From Legionellaceae bacterium (lineage in GTDB: Bacteria; Pseudomonadota; Gammaproteobacteria; Legionellales; Legionellaceae), in the NCBI GenBank assembly GCA_030696465.1, contig JAUYSE010000058.1:1-7789 (forward strand): a DNA stretch of 7,789 nt, written 5' to 3'. The translations under genes and the position numbers were made by a program. Positions 1-5,357 of this stretch are shown piece after piece (the first letter of the stretch is position 1; the number at the start of each line of letters is the position of its first letter). The notes beneath the pieces were generated by a model. That model was not told where the DNA came from. It worked only from the letters and a program-made list of their open reading frames with translations, and searched no databases.

Positions 1-28
1 CCTATCTGTCATTGCAATAACAGATAGG
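1..28. repeat. 28-bp near-perfect palindrome at window edge
   Basis: Bases 1-9 (CCTATCTGT) are the exact reverse complement of 20-28, and the centre 11-18 (ATTGCAAT) is itself palindromic, leaving a single mismatched pair (10/19). The element starts at the first base of the window, so its arms may extend further left. It lies about 114 bases past the korB stop. Read on the minus strand it could be the stem of an intrinsic terminator if a T run follows outside the window. No T run follows on the plus strand. Confidence 0.6.
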
Positions 29-36
29 GGGGCAAT

Positions 37-78
37 TGACGAGATATTGAGTTTTTCACATATATCTCAATCTCGTCA
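37..78. repeat. Imperfect inverted repeat, hairpin-forming
   Basis: TGACGAGA (37-44) pairs with TCTCGTCA (71-78). After a two-base bulge (45-46), TTGAG (47-51) pairs with CTCAA (66-70), leaving a 14-base loop (52-65). An alternative pairing of GAGATAT (41-47) with ATATCTC (62-68) is also possible. It lies in the non-coding stretch after korB, between two other inverted repeats. No function is visible. Confidence 0.55.
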
Positions 79-80
79 TC

Positions 81-127
81 CTCGCCTCCGCTGAACATGC
101 AATAACGACCGAAATAAGAGTAGCGAG
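81..127. repeat. Short-armed inverted repeat just after korB
   Basis: CTCGC (81-85) pairs with GCGAG (123-127), and CTC (86-88) pairs with GAG (118-120) across a two-base bulge. The flanks read GTCATC on the left and AATCCA on the right. That arrangement recalls extragenic palindromes of the GTCATCC...GGATCCA type seen in many proteobacteria, but the likeness rests on memory. The outer arm ends 14 bases beyond the korB stop codon. The arms are short, so pairing by chance is possible. Confidence 0.35.
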
Positions 128-141
128 AATCCATAGCATAC

Positions 142-1110
142 TTACTGCTCCCACGTCCCCCTAGAACAATATAAACCATATAAATCGTCTGCGGTCTTTT
201 CTACAGATTCAAGCAATTCAAAAACAGGCCGTTCAACTTGATAATATACGCCTAAAGGTACTGGAAACTCTGGAAAGCGCAAACGCGCCAATGCCATCGC
301 TTGCATCCAATGTGTCGGATCATGCTGTAAAAACGTTTGTGAAGACGCTGCCACTGCTTCGGCACGTATTTCGCCTTGCTCATTCACCAAACCATATTCT
401 TTCTCTGCGCCAAAAAGAACCGTCTGCCCTTGCTCTAAATATACCGTATGTGCCGATCTATTTTCTTTTAGAGAAAAACCATCAAAGGCCCCATTATTGA
501 ATATATTGCAGTTCTGATAAATTTCGACAAAAGAGGTACCTTTATGTGCATGCGCCTTTTTCAAGACTGTCGCTAAATGTGCAGGATCTTTATCGACCGC
601 ACGTGCTACAAAACTTGCGCCAGACGCCAGCGCAATCACTAATGGATCTACAGGCTCCATCGCCACCCCTTGAGGTGACGTCTTCGTAATTTGACCCTTT
701 TGTGACGTAGGAGAAAACTGTCCTTTGGTTAAACCATATACTTGATTGTTCAATAACAAAATCGTGATATCCAAATTTCGTCGCAAACAATGCATCAGAT
801 GGTTACCACCAATACTCAAGGCATCGCCATCTCCGGTGATGAGCCACACACTTAAATCTTCGCGTAAAGCTTTTAAACCCGTCGCAACCGCTGGTGCTCG
901 ACCATGAATAGTATGGTAACCATACGCATTCATGTAATAAGGTAAACGGCCCGCGCAACCAATCCCGGACACAAACACATGGCGTTCCGGAGGCAAACCC
1001 AACTCTGGTAATACTTTTTGTAAAGCCGCTAAAATAGCGTAGTCTCCGCAACCCGGACACCAGCGTACCTCTACATCATTGGTAAAGTCTTCGCGTTTAT
1101 ACGTGCTCAT
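142..1110 (-). CDS. korB: 2-oxoacid:ferredoxin oxidoreductase beta subunit (2-oxoglutarate type, KorB)
   Basis: This is the thiamine-diphosphate-binding subunit of a 2-oxoacid:ferredoxin oxidoreductase, probably oxidising 2-oxoglutarate to succinyl-CoA in the cytoplasm with electrons passed to ferredoxin. Visible motifs are CPGCG at residues 18-22, GIGCAGR at 49-55, HGRAPAVATG at 69-78, the TPP signature GDGD at 93-96 closing with NN at 121-122, and GLTKGQFSPTS at 126-136. Cys18, Cys21, Cys52 and Cys201 have the spacing expected of the single [4Fe-4S] ligand set in this family. The 322-residue length is close to normal for bacterial KorB. The start overlaps korA by 14 bases and has a strong ribosome binding site, indicating co-transcription and coupled translation. 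The subunit has no ferredoxin domain, so a separate ferredoxin is needed. Family assignment is firm; 2-oxoglutarate rather than pyruvate as substrate is inferred from overall resemblance to KorAB. Confidence 0.93.
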   Translation of the reverse strand: MSTYKREDFTNDVEVRWCPGCGDYAILAALQKVLPELGLPPERHVFVSGIGCAGRLPYYMNAYGYHTIHGRAPAVATGLKALREDLSVWLITGDGDALSIGGNHLMHCLRRNLDITILLLNNQVYGLTKGQFSPTSQKGQITKTSPQGVAMEPVDPLVIALASGASFVARAVDKDPAHLATVLKKAHAHKGTSFVEIYQNCNIFNNGAFDGFSLKENRSAHTVYLEQGQTVLFGAEKEYGLVNEQGEIRAEAVAASSQTFLQHDPTHWMQAMALARLRFPEFPVPLGVYYQVERPVFELLESVEKTADDLYGLYCSRGTWEQ

Positions 1111-2905
1111 ATGCCAGCTCCTTTTGGATGGCGTTCACTAATGCGTTTGCCGAAAAAGGTAAGCCATTACATTGCGTAATCGGCCGCGCATCTACTAAAT
1201 ATCGTGCACGAATCACCTCGCATAACTGCCCGCTATTTAACTCTATCACTAATACCTTCGCATAGCGCTGAATACAGCATTCTAAATCTTGTGGTAGAGG
1301 ATTCAGATGTTTTAAATGTACATAGGCTAAGGGTAATTGCATCTCTTTACACTGTACTAACGCAGAGCGTACCATTCCATAAGTGCCGCCCCAAGCGATA
1401 AGCAATACACTGGCATCTGCATCTCCTTCAATCTGTAATGGCGGATAATCCAAGGCAAGATTGGCAATTTTTTCTGCCCGTGTCGCCACCATGGTCGCAT
1501 GATTATCAGGATCATAACTCACTCGACCATCTTCGCCTTGTTTTTCCAAACCACCAATTTGATGGATAAACCCCTCTTTCCCTGGTGGATTCCAACTTCT
1601 CGTCAAGCGCATATCTCGCGTATAGGGTTTTGGAAAACGGTACCATTCCAATGCAGATATTGATAAGGATTCTGGATGCGGGATTTTCCAAGGTTCAGCG
1701 GCAGTTGCTAAATACGCATCTAATAATAAAATAACCGGCGTCATCCCACGAACCGCGATCGAAAAGGCTTCAATAACCGCATCAAAGCAATCTGCAGGAG
1801 AGCGCGCTGCAATGACCGGTAAAGGCGCCTCGCCATGCCGACCATATAAAGCCTGGCGTAAATCACTTTGGCTGGTTTTAGTGGGCAGACCCGTAGATGC
1901 ACCCGCCCGCTGCACATCGACAATCACACAAGGCAATTCGCTCACGACCCCTAAACCTAGGCCTTCGGATTTTAAATCTAAACCCGGCCCAGAAGTACAG
2001 GCCAAGGCCAAACGGCCTGCAAAAGCGGCACCCAAACACGCGCAGACTGCTGAAATTTCATCTTCCGCTTGAAAGAGCTGCACCCCATAACTCGACCATT
2101 TTGCACATTCTTGTAAAATAGAAGACGCGGGCGTAATCGGGTATCCTGAGACCAACAAAGGGGTTTTGGTCATCACCGCCATACTGGCAATCCCCAAAGA
2201 CAAGGCTTCGATGCCGGTCACTTGACGATATTTCCCGGGCGCGCGGACGAGATGATCCATCATAAAATCTTGACGACTCAATTCTAGCGTCATGGCATAA
2301 TCATACCCTGCTTTGAGTGCGCTGTTATTTGCCTCAGCAATATTTTGAGGGAATTTTTTGTCTATCCACTCTTTCACTGCATCACAGGTTAAATCAAATA
2401 ACCACAATACCATGCCAAGCACATAAAAATTTTTGGATTTTTTTGATTCTGCATGGCTGAGGGACAGATGCTCTAATGCTTTTAGGGTATTCGTAATTAA
2501 AGGCACGCGTATAAGCTGATATAAACTCGCGACCTGGTCTAAATAATCGACCGTTAGTCCCGCTTTTTCCCAATCCTTTGCAGATATAGCATCATCATTA
2601 AAAATTAATAAGCCACCTTGTTGCAAATAAGAGAGTGAATGACGTAGTGCGGCAGGATTCAGCGCAACCAAAACATCTAAAGATTCTCCTGCGGTAAAAA
2701 TAGCATGGTCCGACATTGCCAATTGAAATCCTGACACGCCCGCCAGTGTTCCTGTAGGTGCACGAATCTCTGCAGGAAAATCAGGTAACGTTCTCACTTC
2801 TCGTCCTGAAAGTGCTGCCGTGAGCGTCAACTGCTGCCCCACAATTTGCACTCCATCCCCTGAATCCCCGGTTAATCGAATGACTATGGATTCTTTTATG
2901 GACAT
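1097..2905 (-). CDS. korA: 2-oxoacid:ferredoxin oxidoreductase alpha subunit with fused gamma domain (KorA)
   Basis: This subunit partners KorB and carries the CoA/2-oxoacid-binding parts of the enzyme. Residues 1 to about 205 form the gamma domain, with GDSGDGVQ at 13-20 and PDFPAEIRAP at 41-50. Residues from about 228 to 400 are the alpha pyrimidine-binding domain, with YPITPASS at 255-262, QAEDE at 279-283, TSGPG at 304-308 and GLPTKTSQSDL at 339-349. Residues from about 495 to the end are the transketolase-C-like domain, starting VLLIAWGGTYG. A gamma-alpha fusion of about 600 residues is the usual form of the two-subunit KorAB enzymes. AGGGG (2913-2917) lies 7 bases before the ATG and supports this start. 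The gene is first in a two-gene operon with korB and is preceded by two candidate promoters. I see no frameshift or missing family motif. Substrate preference for 2-oxoglutarate is an inference. Confidence 0.93.
   Translation of the reverse strand: MSIKESIVIRLTGDSGDGVQIVGQQLTLTAALSGREVRTLPDFPAEIRAPTGTLAGVSGFQLAMSDHAIFTAGESLDVLVALNPAALRHSLSYLQQGGLLIFNDDAISAKDWEKAGLTVDYLDQVASLYQLIRVPLITNTLKALEHLSLSHAESKKSKNFYVLGMVLWLFDLTCDAVKEWIDKKFPQNIAEANNSALKAGYDYAMTLELSRQDFMMDHLVRAPGKYRQVTGIEALSLGIASMAVMTKTPLLVSGYPITPASSILQECAKWSSYGVQLFQAEDEISAVCACLGAAFAGRLALACTSGPGLDLKSEGLGLGVVSELPCVIVDVQRAGASTGLPTKTSQSDLRQALYGRHGEAPLPVIAARSPADCFDAVIEAFSIAVRGMTPVILLLDAYLATAAEPWKIPHPESLSISALEWYRFPKPYTRDMRLTRSWNPPGKEGFIHQIGGLEKQGEDGRVSYDPDNHATMVATRAEKIANLALDYPPLQIEGDADASVLLIAWGGTYGMVRSALVQCKEMQLPLAYVHLKHLNPLPQDLECCIQRYAKVLVIELNSGQLCEVIRARYLVDARPITQCNGLPFSANALVNAIQKELAYEHV
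1118..1123 (-). promoter_or_regulatory. korB ribosome binding site inside korA
   Basis: Read on the minus strand this is AAGGAG, 7 bases before the korB ATG and within the last codons of korA. A strong site embedded in the upstream gene fixes the korB start at 1110 and implies translational coupling of the two subunits. Confidence 0.8.
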
Positions 2906-2912
2906 ATGTCGG

Positions 2913-2917
2913 CCCCT
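2913..2917 (-). promoter_or_regulatory. korA ribosome binding site
   Basis: AGGGG on the minus strand, 7 bases upstream of the korA ATG. It fixes the start codon at 2905. Confidence 0.7.
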
Positions 2918-2940
2918 AATAAGTGTCTCATTTTCTCTCC

Positions 2941-2970
2941 ATTATGAACGTAAGCTACCTCTACTATCAA
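2941..2970 (-). promoter_or_regulatory. Candidate sigma-70 promoter of korAB (proximal)
   Basis: On the minus strand TTGATA (2965-2970, five of six to the -35 consensus) is separated by 18 bases from CATAAT (2941-2946, five of six to the -10 consensus). This predicts a transcript starting near 2934 and a leader of about 30 bases carrying the korA ribosome binding site. It is a sequence match only. Confidence 0.5.
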
Positions 2971-3003
2971 GAGCTACAACAACGATCCAGGAATTCCCCC
3001 CTC

Positions 3004-3012
3004 ATTATATCA
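3004..3012 (-). promoter_or_regulatory. Candidate extended -10 promoter of korAB (distal)
   Basis: On the minus strand TGATATAAT is an exact extended -10 (TGnTATAAT). The -35 position, about 3027-3032, falls inside the left arm of the 3018-3134 inverted repeat and matches the consensus poorly. If used, transcription would start near 2997, giving a leader of about 90 bases. The palindrome would then lie directly under the upstream part of the promoter. Confidence 0.4.
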
Positions 3013-3017
3013 GTGGT

Positions 3018-3134
3018 AACAAGGTATTCCGATACAATCCTTTTCACAAACACGCATAAAATCATCCTGATGCTCTCACAGCGCGTCCATGCGCTGTGAA
3101 GGTTTGCGAAAAGGATTGTATCGGATACCTTGTT
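3018..3134. repeat. 117-bp compound inverted repeat between nadE and korA
   Basis: The left arm 3018-3051 (34 bases, starting AACAAGGTAT) is the reverse complement of the right arm 3102-3134 (33 bases) except for one substitution and one single-base indel, so 32 of 34 aligned columns match. The 50-base centre contains a second, perfect hairpin (3076-3099). The right arm ends 16 bases after the nadE stop and the left arm abuts the distal korA promoter. The terminal-inverted-repeat layout without an ORF resembles a miniature inverted-repeat element or repetitive palindrome, but I see no convincing target duplication in the flanks. The alternative is a transcript-end or mRNA-protection structure. 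The repeat is certain; its nature is inferred. Confidence 0.85.
3076..3099. repeat. Perfect 9-bp hairpin at centre of the compound repeat
   Basis: TCACAGCGC (3076-3084) pairs exactly with GCGCTGTGA (3091-3099) around a six-base loop (3085-3090). It is GC-rich and terminator-like in stem, but neither strand has a T run immediately after it. A classical intrinsic terminator for nadE is therefore not supported. Confidence 0.7.
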
Positions 3135-3150
3135 TAGCAGCATTTTGGGG

Positions 3151-4767
3151 TTAGGCGGGAATGGCGGTCAACGATCCTTTCGTAATCGGAATTCGCCAAT
3201 CTTTTCCAAAAGCACGTGTGGAAATTTTAACGCCTTTGGGAGACTGTTGCCGTTTATATTCATTGAGCATAATCATGCGTATCACTTGAGACACTAAATT
3301 TAATTCATGACCGCGTGCAACGATATCTTCAATGGATTGCCCTTCTTCTACATACGCGCGAATAATATCATCTAATATATCATACGGTGGCAAACTATCT
3401 TGGTCTATTTGTTCTGGCGCTAGTTCAGCAGAAGGTGGCCGCAACAACACCCGCTCAGGGATAACGGCACCCAGCGCATTTCTATATCGAGCCAACGCAT
3501 AAACATCCGTTTTTAAGACATCTTTTAAAACGCAAAACCCTCCCGCCATATCTCCGTATAAAGTTCCATATCCCACCGCTATCTCACTTTTATTCGACGT
3601 CGTCAATACCAATGCCCCACTTTGATTGGACAAGGCCATCAATAACATCCCTCGAATTCGTGCCTGAAGATTCTGCATCACCAATGTATGCAATGGGCTT
3701 ATTTCTGAGGATAACGTTGCAACATAGGCCTCTAAAGCGGGTTCAATAGATAAGATACGCGTAGACACCCCCAATGCTGCTGCCTCTATTTGCGCATCCT
3801 CTACACTCATCTCAGCGGTATAACGCGAGGGCATTAAAATAGCCTCTACCGCATCAGCGCCTAATGCGTCTACGGCTATCGCCAAACTAAGCGCCGAGTC
3901 TATTCCGCCCGATAAGCCCAGCAATACTTTCTGAAAACCATTTTTTAACACATAATCTCGAACGCCAGAAATAAGCGCTTGATAACACAAAGCCTCTCCT
4001 GATAATCGCTGCGCAATCGGCCCAGTAATTTTATGGTCCTGTAACACAACAGACAGATAGTTTTCTTTAAAAGCTTCGGCCCGTGCACAGACCTTTCCAG
4101 AAACATCTACTGCAAAAGATTGCCCATCAAACACCAGCTCATCTTGCCCACCCACTTGATTCACGTACACAATGGATACGCCTTTTTGCGCATGCGCCGA
4201 CAATAATGCTTCCCGTTTTTCTTGTTTTTTGAGTTCAAAAGGGGATGCATTCACACACAAAATAACATCGACCTCTTCTTGTAAAGCATGTTCCACTGGG
4301 CCTGCGTGCCAAATATCTTCACAAATCAACAAAGCAAAATCATAACCATAGGCCGAAAAAACTGCCGTTTTAAACGGCCCCGGTTGAAAGTAACGTCGCT
4401 CATCAAATACATCTTCATTCGGTAAGCATTGTTTATAATATATTGCCTCACAGGATTTTTCATGGAAAACCCCTACACTATTATAATAGGCAATGCCATC
4501 TTGAGTCGGATAACCAATCACTGCATAACAACGCCCTACACTCTGGCAAATAAGATGCAAGCCCTTCTGCACCGCATCGTGCAGTTCTGGACGAAACAAA
4601 AGATCGTCTAAGGGATAGCCCGTTAAAGATAATTCAGGAAACACAATCAAAGCGTGAGTGTCTTGATATTCTTGAATCACCTTAATAATTTTACGAGTAT
4701 TTTCTTCAATCGCCCCAACAGTAGGGTTTATTTGAGCTAACAATATAGATATCGGTTGACGCATCAT
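3151..4767 (-). CDS. nadE: Glutamine-dependent NAD+ synthetase
   Basis: This enzyme catalyses the last step of NAD+ synthesis, amidating deamido-NAD+ with ATP and ammonia released from glutamine, in the cytoplasm. The N-terminal nitrilase-like glutaminase domain (about 1-250) keeps the Glu-Lys-Cys triad: Glu45 in FPELSLTGYP, Lys112 in YYKQCLPN and Cys149 in LLICEDIW. The C-terminal synthetase domain (about 260-538) has the ATP-pyrophosphatase loop SGGIDS at 286-291, the MPSRYT segment, GYGTLYGDMAGGF and RPPSAELAPEQ. The length of 538 residues is normal for the two-domain bacterial enzyme. The protein begins Met-Met. The GAAGG ribosome binding site (4771-4775) is only 3 bases from the first ATG but 6 from the second, so the true start may be 4764, giving 537 residues. 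It appears to be a single-gene unit, with 211 bases upstream and a palindrome just downstream. Confidence 0.95.
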   Translation of the reverse strand: MMRQPISILLAQINPTVGAIEENTRKIIKVIQEYQDTHALIVFPELSLTGYPLDDLLFRPELHDAVQKGLHLICQSVGRCYAVIGYPTQDGIAYYNSVGVFHEKSCEAIYYKQCLPNEDVFDERRYFQPGPFKTAVFSAYGYDFALLICEDIWHAGPVEHALQEEVDVILCVNASPFELKKQEKREALLSAHAQKGVSIVYVNQVGGQDELVFDGQSFAVDVSGKVCARAEAFKENYLSVVLQDHKITGPIAQRLSGEALCYQALISGVRDYVLKNGFQKVLLGLSGGIDSALSLAIAVDALGADAVEAILMPSRYTAEMSVEDAQIEAAALGVSTRILSIEPALEAYVATLSSEISPLHTLVMQNLQARIRGMLLMALSNQSGALVLTTSNKSEIAVGYGTLYGDMAGGFCVLKDVLKTDVYALARYRNALGAVIPERVLLRPPSAELAPEQIDQDSLPPYDILDDIIRAYVEEGQSIEDIVARGHELNLVSQVIRMIMLNEYKRQQSPKGVKISTRAFGKDWRIPITKGSLTAIPA

Positions 4768-4770
4768 TTA

Positions 4771-4775
4771 CCTTC
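4771..4775 (-). promoter_or_regulatory. nadE ribosome binding site favouring the second ATG
   Basis: GAAGG on the minus strand lies 3 bases from the ATG at 4767 and 6 bases from the in-frame ATG at 4764. The spacing favours 4764 as the main start, a difference of one residue. Confidence 0.55.
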
Positions 4776-4790
4776 AAAAAAACAATCATG

Positions 4791-4796
4791 ATTATA
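4791..4796 (-). promoter_or_regulatory. Candidate nadE promoter -10 element
   Basis: TATAAT, a perfect -10 hexamer on the minus strand, would start transcription about 17 bases before the nadE ATG. The hexamer 17 bases upstream is a poor -35. A second, weaker possibility is ATGACA (4833-4838) with TATAGT (4812-4817), whose 15-base spacer is short. The rest of the 211-base gap up to the palindrome at 4907 shows nothing else I can support. Confidence 0.4.
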
Positions 4797-4906
4797 AAAA
4801 ATCGTTAAAACACTATAATTACCTACCTGATCTGTCATCGACTATGTCTCTAAGATTCTTTAATGAATAATAAATGTAATCCTTCACTACTAATGTATCA
4901 AGTAGA

Positions 4907-4971
4907 AAATCAATGGGGTCAGCCTCGATTGATTTCTATCCCGAATCAACCGACGCTGACCCCATTGATTT
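4907..4971. repeat. 65-bp imperfect palindrome with GGGGTCAG/CTGACCCC arms
   Basis: The left arm 4907-4934 and right arm 4944-4971 are 28 bases each and complementary except for two pairs, around a nine-base loop (4935-4943). The outer 17 bases (AAATCAATGGGGTCAGC) match perfectly. The right arm ends 7 bases after the stop of the small membrane protein gene. The arm sequence reminds me of repeats found around REP-associated tyrosine transposases (Y1/IS200-like) in proteobacteria; this is recollection, unverified. On the minus strand the stem is followed only by TTTTCT, a weak T run, so it could also act as a modest terminator. Confidence 0.85.
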
Positions 4972-4978
4972 AAGCGCT

Positions 4979-5293
4979 TTATTTCTTCGTATTATCTGGA
5001 TGCTCTACACTGCAACAAGCACCACTTCTATTACAAAAACATTTTACGAAAAAATTATAGATAAAGGCTAAAATGAAGCCACGAACAAAACCGTCAACAA
5101 ACCCAAACAATCCTCCTAGGAAACTCCCTAAAACAGTAGGTCCATACCCCATATAGAGTGTACCCATTGTCTCAACGAAGGTTACCCCATAAAACAAGTA
5201 ATGCGCAACCAGTCCCATAAAAAGCAACGAGAACCCCCACAATAGACCAGAAGCAATTCCAAGGGCAACCGGACTAATTCTGCAAGTAATCAT
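4979..5293 (-). CDS. Small glycine-rich membrane protein, holin-like family, function unknown
   Basis: This 104-residue protein has a hydrophobic segment at about 9-35 and a second long one at about 52-83, the latter rich in glycine (GSFLGGLFGFVDGFVRGF, 56-73) and able to form one or two membrane passes. The pattern with LYxGYG and FGFxDGFxxGF resembles short inner-membrane proteins of gammaproteobacteria often labelled 'bacteriophage holin'. There is no lysin or other phage gene nearby, so a lysis role is not supported. The last 20 residues are polar and carry Cys85, Cys87, Cys93 and Cys94, which could bind metal or form disulfides (inference). AAGGGG (5301-5306) lies 7 bases before the ATG, a strong site that supports the start. 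It diverges from the glycosyltransferase gene across 64 bases and is followed by a palindrome, so it is probably transcribed alone. Confidence 0.75.
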   Translation of the reverse strand: MITCRISPVALGIASGLLWGFSLLFMGLVAHYLFYGVTFVETMGTLYMGYGPTVLGSFLGGLFGFVDGFVRGFILAFIYNFFVKCFCNRSGACCSVEHPDNTKK

Positions 5294-5300
5294 GATAAAT

Positions 5301-5306
5301 CCCCTT
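5301..5306 (-). promoter_or_regulatory. Ribosome binding site of the small membrane protein gene
   Basis: AAGGGG on the minus strand, 7 bases before the ATG at 5293. This is the main evidence that this small frame is translated. Confidence 0.7.
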
Positions 5307-5325
5307 ATAATTTGGTGATACTTAT

Positions 5326-5333
5326 ATTATAGT
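5326..5333. promoter_or_regulatory. Overlapping divergent -10 candidates
   Basis: On the minus strand TATAAT (5326-5331) is a perfect -10 for the small membrane protein gene, with a leader of about 26 bases. On the plus strand TATAGT (5328-5333) matches five of six and would give the glycosyltransferase gene a leader of about 18 bases. Both have weak -35 regions (TAAAAT at 5349-5354 on the minus strand, TTATAA at 5305-5310 on the plus strand). The two elements share four bases, so RNA polymerase could not occupy both at once. Confidence 0.4.
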
Positions 5334-5357
5334 CCATAACAATAATTTATTTTAAAA

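Noticed and set aside
1812..2121. Two overlapping plus-strand open frames within korA
   Set aside because: Both lie antisense to a strongly conserved coding region, have low-complexity basic translations, and have no ribosome binding site or family resemblance.
2820..3059. Open frame of 79 codons on the plus strand across the korA start and the left repeat arm
   Set aside because: It overlaps the korA N-terminus antisense, shows no recognisable protein features, and its 3' part is repeat sequence.
3076..3110. Intrinsic terminator for nadE
   Set aside because: The stem is suitable, but neither strand has a T run after it, and it lies about 50 bases past the stop inside a larger repeat.
3011..3141. 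Target-site duplication flanking the 3018-3134 repeat
   Set aside because: The flanks (CAGTGGT on the left, TAGCAGC on the right) do not match, and TA-type duplication does not line up on both sides.
4829..4838. Second copy of the window-edge palindrome arm (shared ATCTGTCAT with 4-12)
   Set aside because: Only nine bases match, with no inverted partner, which is compatible with chance.
4979..5293. Evidence of a prophage from the holin-like gene
   Set aside because: No endolysin, spanin, integrase or structural gene is nearby, and this small membrane family occurs outside phages.
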